A DNA stretch of 64,000 bases from Amblyomma americanum (GCF_052857255.1 NC_135498.1:159263124-159327123); one strand, 5' to 3'. Shown: positions 20,559-32,439, counted from the first letter of the stretch. Notes: generated by a model from the sequence alone, not told the origin. Program-made: numbers and translations.

Positions 20559-22000
20559 ATGCATTGGAGCAACGAGGCAATGCTTTTCTTCTTGTCGTTA
20601 GTTGAGCAGTACCCTTCACTGTGGGATGTCACCAACAGCGACTACAAGACACAGTTGAAAGCCTCCGTCTGGGAGAATATCTGTCGGGAGATGGCAACTC
20701 GTTTCCCCCAGTTTGAGCCATACACTGTAGGTGAGTACAGTCGCTTTGTCTTAGTAAATATGGCCGCATGATGTATTAGATGTGTCTAAGTCCTCGTGGT
20801 GACCACATATCTTACCGCAGCATGACAACCAGACTTTTTTTAGGGGCAAAGGGAGTTTGTTGTGACAACTGCACTTGCTGTCTATTTTCCTTGACCTTGT
20901 GCCACACAGCCCATGTGGACAGTAAAAATGTACTATTTTTCGGTATGTGTGTGTGGAGTGTTGCCCATCTAACGAATGTCCTTTTCCCTGTCCTTGTGCA
21001 CAGACTACATGAAGACGCTATTCAAGAACAAACAGAGGACATACAGAGAAGAGAAAAAGAAAATGCTCTATACGAAGAGCGGCCAAGGGGCAGATGATGT
21101 GTACATAGGGAAATGAAAATTATTTAAAGCAATGCAGTTCATAGATAATGGAGCCCGGGAGCCCGAGCCGAACGTACAGAAACGCATGGGATGGCCACAG
21201 AAGAGGTGAGAAAGCGGAATACGAACTCCTTCCTTGATCGGAAGCTACACTTGTTCTTCCAGCCGCAATCTGAGAGCTTGTTTGGTCGCTAGCCATGCTT
21301 TTCTCTCCACGTGAAAATGCGAGCGTCTTTGCATGCTGCTTCGCACTTTTTGCACACTTTGTTCACGCCTTTTCTGAGCTTCCCCATAGAATATTTTGAT
21401 AGCCCCTTTCTTACTGCCTTCTGCTCTCGTTGATCACATCCGCTACCCCATCCCAACCTGCCTCTAGCATGCTAGAATTTATGACATTTAAATTGTTCAG
21501 ATAGAGATAGAACTGATCTGTTTTACATGCAAACGCTCCATTGTTCAAATCACTGTTTGTGTTTTGTGTTAACTGCAGTAATTTCTTTACAGGAATATCA
21601 GCAATCTCCAGACAACAGCCTTGTTGTGGAATCTCAGGACCCAGCGGTCGACGCATTGGTGTCGAACACACCGGCGGCAGAAGCACCTGTGTCACAAACA
21701 CCCCTGCCACAAGCATCCGGGGCACAATCAGCGGTGGCTCTGGCTGACGCAAATCAGGCAGCTCCAAAAAGAAAAAGAATTGCAGACCACAAGCTCGCTC
21801 TTCTGCAGCAGCGGACTGACACGCTGTCAAAGACCCTTGACAATCCATCCGGACGAGTGCAGCACATTCGCTTCTGTGCTAGCTCAGTATTTCAGGAAGT
21901 TGCCCCTAGCTAAAAGGGCGAAGTGCCAGGCAGCAGTTCTGACTTTAATTACATCTTACATAAAGCAGGAGTCGCAAGTCAAGTGCATGATTGGTGTCAG
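20559..22000 (+). pseudogene. MADF-BESS accessory protein of a Harbinger-type element
   Basis: Exon 1 (20559-20730, donor gtgagt) encodes the start of a MADF domain (LVEQYPSLWDVTNSDYK, WENICREMATRFP). Exon 2 begins at 21004 after a cag acceptor and continues it (YMKTLFKNKQRTYREEKKK). It stops at a TGA where homologues appear to carry Trp (GK*KLFKAMQF). Exon 3 (21593 on, acceptor tttctttacag) encodes a Pro/Ala/Gln-rich linker and a basic KRKR. After a frameshift near 21855 comes a BESS-like segment, FASVLAQYFRKLPLAKRAK. Such MADF/Myb proteins are the second gene of PIF/Harbinger transposons and help the transposase bind DNA. It converges on the transposase relic at 22.2-23.2 kb. Confidence 0.72.
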
Positions 22001-22152
22001 TTTGTTCAACTTCATTGAGAGTACAAATGTGTGCTGGTTCAAAATAAACAGACATTTCAATTTCCATCATGCTGTAGAAGAGTGTTTTCACTGAGTGATG
22101 CATTGGTCATCTTAAGCTGGCCATTTCAACGCTGAATGCCAGTCATGTTAAC

Positions 22153-23219
22153 CTAAACACTCCTTTTTAAATTGCTCATGTCAACGCCCGCATGGGTGTT
22201 CTGCCAACTCACAGCACCGTCTCTGTAAAAGTAGTCGCACAGCTGTTTGCGCACAGCTGCCGCGAGAGAACTTGGGCGAGACCGGCACGGTTGCAAGGCG
22301 AAAAATGCTGGTGGATTTTCACCTGTATTTGTGCTTTCTTGGCAATTAAGATGATGCCCTTTAAGGATATTGTGAATCACACAAGCTGCTTCGACCATAA
22401 TTGTCACCTTCTCCGGCTTGGCATGAACTGTAGACAAAAGGAATCGAAATCAGTGAGCTAAAATGCCGAAAACGTTTCCACACTCGTCGGGCCCTTGACA
22501 ACCTAAACAGAATATAAAAAGCGAAATTAAGAATCAATTGCGCTGAAATTTCATATCAACCACGCAACTGCTATGTTTACTCCTTTTTTTGTATATCTCC
22601 ATTATGTATCATTATTATTACCTAATATTAATTTTTCATGTTATAAGACAACAGTAGCCGGAAAAGGTGCATTACCGATAGTTGAAGGCCTTTTGTTCAG
22701 AAGAAAGCCGAGTTCCACCAAAAAGCTTCATCAGGTTTTATGACAAGGGAAAAGCGTCGACCACAAGGACAGGTGGAAGGTAGCGAAACAACGTCACATT
22801 TACAGTTTCTTGCTAGCCCTGCCAATAGCTCGCTTATCCCAACAAACGAAGCCAAACACTCACCCGATGCCAGAAACATAGCGTCACTTCAAGACGTGTT
22901 CTCGCGCTGATGGTGGTCTGCATGTTTGTTGTCTGCTTTCCAATCCGGTGCCTGATGCGTTCAAGTATCCACGAGAAAACTTGATGCGGCACCCGAAGCA
23001 GTTTCCGGTATTCTTCCGGTCATCGTCTCGGAGCGTGTTATACAGACTGTGCTGAACACCAAGGGACTTCTCTTGCATCCATGGTTTCACCCAGCAACGC
23101 CACTTTTTCTCGAATAGATTGTTGTCATCCTCGGTTTCCAGTAAAGCCGCCAACAACACGTACTTGCGCCTTTTAGCGATGTCTATTTCTGCTACTCTGG
23201 ATCCTGCACTGCCAGACAT
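22153..23219 (-). pseudogene. Harbinger transposase relic paired with the MADF-BESS gene
   Basis: The N-terminal exon (23219-22884) has RRKYVLLAALLETEDD and WVKPWMQEKSLGVQHSLYN, then a frameshift. A middle piece near 22680-22760 carries VLVVDAFPLS (second catalytic D) and AFNYR, ending at a donor-like cggtaatg. After an intron with acceptor ttctgtttag (about 22504), the last exon reads ARRV-ENVFGILAH (catalytic E) and PEKVTIMVEAACVIHN to the stop at 22153. The first-aspartate segment is missing and stops are present. The subfamily differs from the copies at 0.6, 17.7 and 35 kb. Confidence 0.75.
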
Positions 23220-23655
23220 TTAGAGATGTATTGAGCTCCAGTGCTGGAAACTTTGTGTTTGTGTTTCCTTTTTTCGGTTTCTTTTCCCTCTTATCTCTTT
23301 TCAATCTGTTTCTTTTTTATTTTTAGCCTTCGCCGTCTTCAAAGAACAGCAACACTGGCCTTCCGGCCGTTTCTTTTCTTTTTGACCCTTCCCACTCCTG
23401 TTTCCGCAGCCCGGCCACTTCGCGCGTCTGGATCCCCCGCGGTGGCACTCCGCTGCCCGTGTGAACCCTGAATTTAGGAGCGAGGGAGGAGTTTGGCCGG
23501 CCGGTGACATACCGTTCCTCCCCTCCCCGTCCATCCACGCCGAGGTCCCCCGTGTGAATACCATGTGTCAGCCTACTTTATAAGGATATATATATTTATA
23601 ATACGCTAAAGATTCATGTTCATCTGATTATAGCATCATATGAGAATGCGATGAA
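23220..23655. other. No gene recognised
   Basis: T-rich then GC-rich sequence, ending with an AT-rich tatatatatttataat stretch near 23586. No domain-bearing frame is visible. Confidence 0.3.
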
Positions 23656-23881
23656 AATATTGCAAAGAGCCAAGTTTATTTCCAACCTGGCAACAACACG
23701 ATGCGCAGAGGCGGGTGGTCCTGAAACCAAAAAGGTTCTTGTCAGATTCAGATTCTGATGAGGATAGCCCCCCAAAGAGACGGAGGGTGGCCAAGAGGGT
23801 GCATAGAATGACGACATATCCAGCAGTGCCGCAGGCATTCCCAGCACCATCCACGTCAGGTGCATATGGCTTGTTTCAGTG
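23656..23881 (+). other. Unrecognised reading-frame tail, acidic then basic
   Basis: A frame of about 74 codons open from 23653 to a TGA at about 23881, without a clear start. It shows FLSDSDSDEDSPPKRRRVAK, i.e. a Ser-Asp cluster resembling a CK2 site followed by a nuclear-localisation-like basic run, then a Pro/Ala-rich end. It could be the C-terminal exon of a chromatin or capsid-type protein, since acceptor-like AGs lie upstream. I do not recognise the family. Confidence 0.3.
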
Positions 23882-24039
23882 ATGCTTGGGCATGAGAGGT
23901 TCAGTTCAGTTCAATCTCAGTTCACTTCAGCCTCACCTGCAGGTCTCTAGCCCTTATTATTCTCATTCGCTTCACCTGATTCGTCCTGTCTGCACAAGTT
24001 TCGGACAGTGTTATCGCCAAAGCTGAACGTTCCTTTCAT

Positions 24040-26075
24040 CAAGCAGGGATACTTGAGTGCAAAGAGAAGCTGAGAGCCCTAGAAAATGAAGCCTTTTTCA
24101 CACGTCGTCGACTGCAGTTGCTCTATCCAGATGAGTTTGTAAGCATTCAACCGCATGCTAATCATAAGGCTGCAATGCATTCCCGTTCCGCTGAAGCCTC
24201 GCACAAAAACAAGTTGCAACAGCTCCTGCCATCTCTGTCAACTACTTCCATAGCTGGACCTGCAACGATAGTCCACAACGTTTCATCCTATAGCCCCAAC
24301 AACGCTGAACTCTCCGTTTTAAACCTTGGCTTCAATTTCAACTGTGGACCCACCCTGGATGCTAAAAAGCTGGTTTTTGCTGTGGAGAACGCTGTTAATC
24401 AAGTGGATGCCGCACGTTGAGATGAAGCAAAGACTCGTGCTATCAACGTACTCTCCAAGTACTGCCCGGGGCGATTCCTGCCCCCTCTTACTACGGAACA
24501 GCGAGAAGCTGTTAAGAGCCATTGCAACAATAAGGAGCTAGTCATACTTCCCGCTGACAAAGGCAGCACCACTGTCCTTTTGGACCGGAATGACAATGTA
24601 AGCCAGATGCAGAACCTACTTGAAGATGACACCACCTACAGCTTACTGGACAGAGACCCACTACGGTGGGTCTCTCCCCAACAACTTCAGTTTCGTCCCT
24701 CCGATGCACAAACCACTTTACCTCAAACTCTTGTGCAGCAACGGTTCGGCCCCCGCCCTCTATGGCCTGCCCAAAGTGCACAAGACTGCTATGCCGATGC
24801 GTCCGATCATGGGCTACAGTCGTTCCCCCTCCACAGCTTATCTGGGTACCTTCATCGCATCATCTCGCCTCTTGTGGGTTGTGGCTCGACACACGTACGA
24901 AATTCGACTCTTCATCGAGAAGGTAAGTGACATATCACCAGATGACGAGCTGCTAGTTTTGTTTGATGTCGAAGTCGCTTTTCACGTGCATCCCTGTTGA
25001 TCTTGCCGTACAAGCCTGCTCTTCTGCCCTCGAGTCTGACAGATCCTTACCTGAAAGGACCCTATTTGACGTTCCTGACCTCTGCAGACTACAACAGTTC
25101 TGCGTAAGCAACACTTCTTTTGTATTCCAAGGCCCGCTTTACCGTCAACTTCAAGGCACTCCTATGGGTGCCTTTATCTCCGTTACCGTCGCGAACCTCA
25201 CCATGGAGTCTGTCGAACGCCCGGCCCTTGCAACATTTGTTCACTCGCCAAAAGTTTCCCTCAGATACGTTGACGACTGTTTCTGCATGACTCAAAAAGA
25301 CGCTTTGCCTGCCTTTTCAACACATTTGAACTCCATAGAGGACACCATTGAGTTCACCACCGAGGTCGAGGCGAACGGTGCATTGCCCTTTCTAGACATC
25401 CTGGCAAAACGCGATAGTCGCAAACTATCATTAGGCGTTTTTAGGTAACCTACCCACACGGGACGTTATCTCAACTTTAGATCCGTCCACCCAGCCTCAC
25501 ATAAGAGATCGTTTGCTGCCACCTTATTAAAAAGGAGCCAAAGCATTTGCAGTTCTCCCGAAGACAGTACAAACGACTTTGATATGGTGCGGCAAGCACT
25601 TTCACGCAATAACTACCCATCATCTTTCGTGGCATCGGTCGAAAAACAGCTGTGCTGACCAGAATGTGAAACTGCTGTGTCTTCTTCCATGACACGTGCC
25701 GCTGTTCCCTGCACCCCTGGAATCAGCGAGGCGTTGGCACGCATTCTGCACACCTTCAATGTTGACATTGCCCACGTTCCGACCAGAAAACTCCGACATG
25801 CTTTGGTCAACGTAAAGGACATTCTTCCAAAAGAAAAATATCGCCGCGTGGTGTACAGCATTCCCTGCTCCGACTGCAACTACTTCTACATTGGCGAAAC
25901 TGGTAACTTCGAAAGGCGCCTAAAGATCACAAAAACGACGTTAAAAACAGGAAAGTGGATTCCAGTGCTATCGCCGAACATTGCATATCGAAACAGCATA
26001 TTATCGACTGAGACAGGGCACAAGTTCTTGTGGAAGAAAAGAGGAAATTCCCTCGCCTTCACCTGGAATTTTTGA
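24040..26075 (+). pseudogene. Penelope-like RT with GIY-YIG endonuclease, frameshifted
   Basis: In order: ELSVLNLGFNFNCGPT; a TGA at 24418; KELVILPADKGSTTVLLDR; then in another frame ALYGLPKVHKT (family-diagnostic) and SLFTCIPVDLA; QLQGTPMGAF; RYVDDCF (RT catalytic box); and LPFLDILAKRD. After further breaks, the GIY-YIG domain shows VVYSIPCSDCNYFYIGETG with a following arginine (NFERRL). At least four frameshifts or stops divide the 2-kb region, so it is inactive. Penelope RTs use the GIY-YIG domain for target cleavage. Confidence 0.85.
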
Positions 26076-26195
26076 TTACACAAACGACCTGTCACACCTT
26101 GAACTGAAACTGCGGCAATCTGACAACTGCTTATGCGCACACTCTGCGCCCCCTTTTCAAGCATACATAAGCTCGCACATCCGCTTCTTGTTTTT

Positions 26196-26236
26196 TACTA
26201 TGAACAAGGCTCCCGTACGGCAGCCGAAACGTCTTT
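26196..26236 (+). ncRNA. Candidate decayed hammerhead ribozyme of the Penelope-like element
   Basis: Downstream of the GIY-YIG domain a stem GGCT/AGCC encloses a loop (cccgtacggc) and is followed by GAAACGTC, the second core strand of hammerhead ribozymes. The first core strand should read CTGATGA but here reads CTATGAA. Hammerhead motifs are known in the terminal repeats of Penelope-like elements. This match is partial and visual only. Confidence 0.35.
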
Positions 26237-26340
26237 TGTGAGTTCTTTTCTTTGTTGTGGTCGGCGTCTTCAATGTCACGTTTTAAATGTGACAGCCATC
26301 ATAAAGGGTATGTTGGTGCCCAAAATTAGCAATTAAACTT

Positions 26341-27720
26341 CAATAAACAAATTAAGCATATTCTAGAGTTGATAACGTATTGTCATTTTGGAAATGATTT
26401 TGGAACGAAAGGGAACAAACTAAAAGAATTGTACACTACACAAGCCATGTGCAAACTCACTCCATGTGGAAGTTTTCATTTCTAATATTTTAGTGCAAGC
26501 AAAAATATTGTAGCAAGCAAGGTGTGCTCCTTCTTTGGTGTAAGTGAAATCACAATTCTGGATATAGCCAGTAATATAATATCAACCAGTTTAAATGGGG
26601 AGTACAGCCCGGGGACAGAGACGAGAAAGGATTGGCACAGAATGGCACTGCTTTATTCATAGCATTTTGTATTTAGATGGATAGTGGGCTTTAAAAACAA
26701 AAGAGGAGGAAAAGCTCCTGTGTACAAATCCTTTCCAGTCTTGTTTTTCCTCGCATTGTACTCTAGCCCAACAATCAGCCTTAATACAGTATCAACCATT
26801 CTCTGCTCTTTTTAGCAGTGTTCAAATATGTCCTTTCATTCTGCATAGATGCTGGCTACAACAATGGCTACAACATATGCCTTGCAGACTGAAGCAGCTA
26901 CAAGGAAGGGCTGCTAAGAAAGCCCATGCAAGTTGATTCCTTTTTTTGTGTCAGCATGAAAACGTTTTTCACATACGGTAATGGCCAAAAGGGTGCATGC
27001 CTACATACGACATGGTATTCACAAAAGTTACATTGCATGCAATGTGCTATCCACTTTATATTAGGGTGCAAGAGACTACAATTTTTTTTAAGAAAGTGTG
27101 TGCACACTACTACTGTTTGTGATATGCTCCCTGCAGTTTTTTTTACTTGTCTTGGCCTTTGTTCATATCTAATTTTTTCACCTGTAGCATCGTTCCTGAG
27201 CTAATTTCTTCAAGCACAAACTACCTTAACACATTTTTCTGCACAAAGTGCATTATTTAGTTACATGGCTACTGTCTTCTATTGTGCCTTAATATATCTA
27301 CAGGCTGCTCGAAATGAAGTGCAGTATTCGTCGGAGTAGTGCGGGACCGACTGGCAAATAAACATCACTGTAGCCCCCCGTGTTGCTATATTTGCCACTA
27401 TATGGCGTTACATCCAGCACAGAACCTGCTGCATGCCCCCGCCGCACATCTCAAAACAGATTAGATGAATATATAATAAACATCCTGTGAATGTCTCAAA
27501 ATTGTCATGTGTGGTCATAATGTAGGCGTTATGTGGACATCCACTATGATCAAAATGAAGGTCATAAGGACATTCAGTTGACATAATGTGAACTTGTAGG
27601 AATATCATATGGACATCTGATATCTTATAAAGAATATTATATAGACATCCTCTGAACATGACTTGGTTGACTGGAATTGATTTTAGATGACAGCAAACAG
27701 GAACTAGCAGTGGAATCAGC
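26341..27720. other. No gene recognised; AT-rich
   Basis: Long AT-rich stretch without a domain-bearing frame. Between about 27480 and 27660 short motifs such as ttatgtggacatcc and atatggacatctg recur imperfectly, giving a degenerate minisatellite look. Near 26620-26735, agacgagaaaggattgg and an imperfect reverse complement form a weak inverted pair. Confidence 0.35.
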
Positions 27721-27724
27721 TGTT

Positions 27725-28088
27725 TTTTGCAGGCCGCCATGTTCATGCTATATACCACTGCCAGCACGCCCTCATGGCAAGAGAAGTTACCCTACAGCAA
27801 GCTTAATTTCAAAACTGAGAACGCTTCTAATTTTCCTTCATGTTGTTGAGTTTTCAACACAGTTTATTACCAAAATAAAACAATATTTGTTTTCCTCATT
27901 GCATTTGTTTATTTTTAGACTGACATGTTCATGCTTTACCACTGACCGCACACCTTCGCGGCAACAAAAGTGACTGAACAGCAAATTTAACTGCAAAACT
28001 GAGACCACCTGTTTTGCTTGGTGTTGTTGAGTTTCAAATAGTTTTTTAGCAAAATAAAATGTTGCTCATTTTATTCATTGCGCCTTTA
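27725..28088. repeat. Degenerate direct repeat, two units of about 180 bp
   Basis: Units 27725-27905 and 27906-28088 share, in order, catgttcatgct, accactg, aaaactgaga, tgttgttgagttt and aaaataaaa...tcattgc. The copies are clearly related but diverged, with small indels. No coding content. Confidence 0.75.
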
Positions 28089-28369
28089 CATCAGAACGTT
28101 AGCCTACAGTCCCTTGTCGTGCAAATAAATGTGTCCGGGGAGGAGCCCTGCTACTAGCCACCACAACCTTGCTGCTAATTAGCCAATTCCACGGTCCGCA
28201 TCTTGCGGTGCCATTTTGATTTCATGCTCTCAATATTGAGTGCGTTTTTGAGAGCGATCCGTAATTTTGCCCCTGTATTGAAGGGTTAAGGTTTTCAATG
28301 ACCCGCACGGGCCCTAAAACTTATCGTTAAAACCCGAGCCGGAAGGTTAAAAATTCGAATTCTCTATCA
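28089..28369. other. No gene recognised
   Basis: Unassigned; possibly the 3' body of the SINE whose tRNA-like head lies at 28418-28497, because both would read on the minus strand. Confidence 0.3.
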
Positions 28370-28497
28370 GTTAACCATGCCAAAAGTTAATTGATACAAT
28401 TTACCATATCCATGTGTATGCCGCCACCGGTAGGATCTGCACTCACGACCTGCAAATCTCGCATCCGGTACCCTACTAACTGAGCTATGGAGACGGC
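28370..28497 (-). mobile_element. tRNA-derived SINE, head region
   Basis: On the minus strand, CATAGCTCAGTTAGTAGGG resembles a tRNA A box and GCAGGTCGTGAGTGCAGATC a degenerate B box, spaced as in a tRNA gene. The sequence cannot fold as a complete functional tRNA by eye. It is best read as a SINE head. Confidence 0.5.
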
Positions 28498-29412
28498 TGT
28501 CCAGTCTTCTATTTTCGAAGGGTATTTGTGTCGTATGTCACCAAAACTTGAGAGCGTCTACCAGTGCCACCCTCGCCCATTGCGGCGGATGGAGTACCTC
28601 CTGTATTACTGCTGGTGTTACGTGCAACATGATGGAACAACCCTCTTATGCTACCTATGGCATCACGACTGCCAGAACCGAGGGCCCCGTTTAGCCGTTG
28701 AGCAGATGATAGAGAAATGAGGGGTTTGACATGACAACGAGCACTTCAAACAAAACCGCTCTTCATTAAGTATAACGCTTTTATGAACACGCACCCAAAC
28801 TCAGTATAGCACCTTCCGCTGTCCAGCTCTCGTCATGCTGCTGTGAGCATGCAAAGGTCTGTTGCAGCTGTAAAGCCATAGATATAGTCCAATGTAATGA
28901 GCGTGTGCGTTGGCATCTGAAACGTTACACTGGCGAAAAGCCGATGTCCTCCAATGCAATGACACGGCGGACGTAACCAGCGTCACCCGGCACGTACCAA
29001 CACCAAGTTTGTTTCAGCAAGTCGTATTTGTGCATACAGTCGGTACAGTTACGGCTATAAAATAGCGAAGTGATGCACGCGTATGTGAAAAAGCCTGTCG
29101 GGACATGAGAAAGTCATTGGCACTGCTTGATCACACTAGTAAACACGCATCGAAAGATGAGTGTGCTCGCGAGCTGATAAAGGGGCCTGCTATGGAGACT
29201 GCTGAACATTCTATCGAAGCTTCTGGAGTCAGTGTTGGTGCTTGTGATGGTAACTCGACTATCTTGAGCGCAAGTTCCCATTGTGCACATTTCTATGAGC
29301 AAACGCAGGACATAGAAACTGTTCCACTCTGCCTTTTTTTTGTGACCTCTAAACTTAGCCGTATTCCTTCAACAGGTCTCAAGAAGAGACAAGCCAACAC
29401 AGTGGGAAGAAA
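28498..29412. other. No gene recognised; 5' flank of ISL2EU transposase
   Basis: A frame at 29105-29425 (MRKSLALLDHTSKHAS...) may include the N-terminal exon of the ISL2EU transposase. I see no THAP zinc motif or other domain to support this. Confidence 0.3.
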
Positions 29413-30393
29413 TTGGCCACAATGACCATACCTATTCTAAATGTAAAGTTGCAATGCATTTTTGGAAAGCAGCAAGGCTTGTCGTCAAACTTGACAAAAG
29501 AGGACTGTCAATTTTATACAGGACTATCTAAGCCAGTCTTTGACAGCTTAGCCAAAGCTGTAACAATTGAAAGCAACAAGACCTTCTTAAGACTCTTAGT
29601 CGAAGACCAGCTGCTTCTGAGCCTAATGAGAATGCGTCTTGGTATGCTTTATGGACACTTGGCAAGGATATTTGGCATATCCATTTCATATGTGTACAAG
29701 CTATTCATGTACAGTTTGTCCGTGTTGCAGAAGGTTATGAAAAAAAGTTGTGGTGTGGCTGCCACGATCACTAATCAGAAACAGCATGCCAGCATCTGAC
29801 TCTGAACGGTTACGAGAAAACCTGTATCATAGGCTGCTCGGAGGTCTTCCTTCAGCGGCCAAAGAAGCTGCTTGCTAGAGCTCAGATGTACAGCAGCAGC
29901 TATAAGGTGCGTAACATTGTTAAGTTTCTCACTGCCATTACGCCAAATGGCTATATAATGTTTGTGTCGCGTGCATATAGTGGGAGAGCTTCGGACAAAT
30001 TTATAATGAGTGACTGTGGCGTGGAAGATCTTATAGGCCCAGGTGATGAAGTAATGGCCGACCGAGCTTTTGTGCTGAGCACAAATCTTGACATTCAAGG
30101 CGTCAAACTCGATGTGTGTTCTTTCACAAGAGGTAAGCGACAAACCTAATTTTGTGGGAAAAACTTCACTAACCTGCTGTTTCTTTACAGGAAAGTCCCA
30201 GCTACGTGAGAATGAAGTAACTCAAATGAGAATTGCGACAGCCATAAACAGAATGAAGACATTAAGAATATTCAAGCAAGCCCTGCCAATACGATCAAAG
30301 AAAACCATAAGTGACATGATTTTTGTCTGCGGTGGCCTTTGCAATTTAAAAGGTCCTCTAATTGCCAGGAGTGTCAAAGGAAGAGATGAATGA
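29413..30393 (+). pseudogene. ISL2EU-type DDE transposase, decayed
   Basis: The N-terminal part has FYTGLSKPVFDSLAKAV and VEDQLLLSLMRMRLGML, then HLARIFGISISYVYKLF, an HTH typical of DDE_Tnp_4 transposases. A frameshift at about 29800 leads to CIIGCSEVFLQRP, where the first catalytic aspartate has become glycine. Next come SRAYSGRASDKFIMSDCG and DEVMADRAF (second D kept). A 57-bp intron (30135-30191, gtaagc...ttacag) follows, then MRIATAINRMKTLRIF, where the expected glutamate of the VERAI-type motif is lost. It is convergent with the YqaJ gene at 30533. Inactive by loss of two catalytic residues. Confidence 0.82.
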
Positions 30394-30532
30394 GTGGCCT
30401 TTCAGCATAGCAGTTTATCAGAGTATCATTCTGGCAATAAAATTTAATGCACTGTTAAATGACTAAATTCTTTACACAAAGTGGGCTCGCACGCTCACTT
30501 TTCCAACTCTGGAAAGTTCAACACTGCTAGCA

Positions 30533-30886
30533 TCACAGCTCACAAAGTTTCGTGTACTCCTTACACAATTGGAATTCGCCCTTAGCATGCTGCTTTTCCA
30601 TTTCTGGCAACAGCTCACAAAAGTAGAACTTTTGTAATCTTGGTACTTCACCATCTACAAAAGCACTTTCAAAAGGCACCGTTAGAAGCGCATCACTTTT
30701 TACAGACCAGATGTAAAAGTAGCGTAACTTGTGCCCAGTACAATACATTTGGAATTGCACTTGGAGATAGTACCCATTAGGGCCATTCTCTGCCAATATG
30801 TATTTGTCTCCGACCTCCTCCACATCATACTTCCCTGTCCTTATTAGGTCAACTGCATCTATTACATACGGGCATTTCACTTCTAA
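30533..30886 (-). pseudogene. YqaJ-type nuclease (ISL2EU partner), C-terminal part
   Basis: The minus strand encodes LEVKCPYVIDAVDLI (E-x-K of the PDDEXK core), NGYYLQVQFQMYCTGH (Q-x-Q motif) and LRYFYIWSVKSD, ending CKEYTKLCEL. It stops 140 bp from the convergent transposase. The N-terminal half is displaced to beyond 36027 by a 5.14-kb Harbinger insertion whose TAA target duplication sits at 30884-30886. Without the insertion the frame continues as GAF|LEVKCP. Confidence 0.82.
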
Positions 30887-31734
30887 TACCCTTGTTACAC
30901 AGGCAGAGTTAACCGCGGTTAACGTAACCACGGTTATGCGTAACTACGGTTGACGTTTGTTACACGACATATGAAACCACGGTTACGCCGCTAACCGCGG
31001 TTGCGGCGAACCGAGCTTGGCAACCTCAGTTAGCTCACTAACCGAGAAGATGGTGGCGTCCGTGGACGGAGTGTACGAGTCGGCAGCGTCGGCTTCCGCG
31101 TGCGATAAACGCACGAGCTGGTCAGCACCAACTACGGAATGCCTAATCAGGCTATGGGAAAATAATTTGCGCCACCTGCGAGGGACGACACGCAACGCGA
31201 AGGTGTACGCGGCGATTACAGCCGAATTGAACGCCGGACTGCCGTGAGGCGTGCAGCCCTTCACCGTGAAGCAGGTTCGCTTGAAGATGGACAATCTGAA
31301 CAAAAAGTACCGGTAAGTACAAGAGTATATCTTGTGGCCCATCTAACACGTTTTGCTGGTTGTGTTTAATTTACGCGGAGCTAACCGACAACAGAAGCAA
31401 ATTTTTCAAGCGGCCAAACTTCGACGGTCGCCCTAGTGCTGGCTCTTTATTGTGTTGCAAGAGTCTGAATATTTACCACAGTTACCGCGTTCGTCCTGTC
31501 TTTGACCTGGGTGAAGCAGCGCATGGTGCAAGGCAATGTTGAAGCAATGCATGGTGCAAGGCCGTGTTTAAAAATATTAACAACAGTAAACAATTACGCC
31601 AAACTGGTCCCTGCCGATTGCGCTGGGATAACGCTCTCGGCGCAGGTTAACTAGTGCTGCACTGCATGCGGTCAAAGCGATTGGAATGTGAAATCGGTTG
31701 TATGGCTCGAAAAAACAAATGTACTGTGAGGGAC

Positions 31735-31925
31735 GGTGCAGTGAAGGGCTCCGGATTAATTTAGACCACTTTGAGTTTTCTAGCGTGCACCGACATCGCA
31801 CAGCACACGGGCGCACTCTGTGTTCCGCTTTCATCGAAACGCGGCCTCTGGGGCCGGGATCAAACTCGGGTACTTCGCTCATTAGCCGAGAGCCATAGCC
31901 ACTCAACCAAGGCATTAAGAGGTAA
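31735..31925 (-). mobile_element. tRNA-derived SINE (Ruka-like)
   Basis: Minus-strand head TGGTTGAGTGGCTATGGCTC (A box) and GAGTTTGATCCCGGCC (B box), then a body with acacgggcgcac, catcgaaacgcggcc and a tail gaccactttgag. It lies in intron 1 of the Myb-like gene. Very similar bodies occur at 59345-59522 and, more diverged, 32440-32605. The name is from memory of the tick Ruka family. Confidence 0.75.
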
Positions 31926-32439
31926 TGCTAGGTGTTACTGCCAATATCAACATTTAAGACATAGCATCATGGTTTGCTTCCGTTTCTACCTATTTGTTTA
32001 CCTGATGCTCAGTAAAGTATGCTTTCACATTTCTGTTAACATAGCACCAATCGGTTCTAAAGGAGGTTGTGTCTACAGTGAGTTTTCTTCTTAGGAAACT
32101 CAGGCGACAAGGTATGACAACTGGCTCAAAAGGTATAAAGTGGGAGCACTATTGGAGCCTGCACAAATTTTTGGGCACCCTGGCAACCAACGACGACCAG
32201 TTGGTTGAAGAAAGTTTCCAGGTATTCAGCATTTATGACCTAATTTGGAGTGTATTTTGCTGCCCTAATTAAATAGGGCAGGGATATTTAGCACATAATG
32301 CCAGAATGTATGCATTGCTTGACTTTTTTCTTTATAGGGATGGCTCGAATGCTACTAAATAAGAATGCTGGCACCAAATAGTTTGTGTGGTATTGGACTA
32401 CACTTTTTATTGCTAATAACATAATGGCTGATATGTGAT

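Larger units (their letters stand above)
24040..26340 (+). mobile_element. Penelope-like retroelement
   Basis: Reverse transcriptase of Penelope type followed by a GIY-YIG endonuclease on the plus strand, then a short 3' region. Boundaries are approximate: the left is set by the first conserved codons and the right by the end of a candidate hammerhead-like segment and A-rich sequence. No flanking duplication was identified. Confidence 0.8.

Noticed and set aside
28418..28497. A tRNA gene on the minus strand
   Set aside because: A and B box likenesses are present, but I cannot fold a full cloverleaf, and the sequence continues into a SINE-like body.
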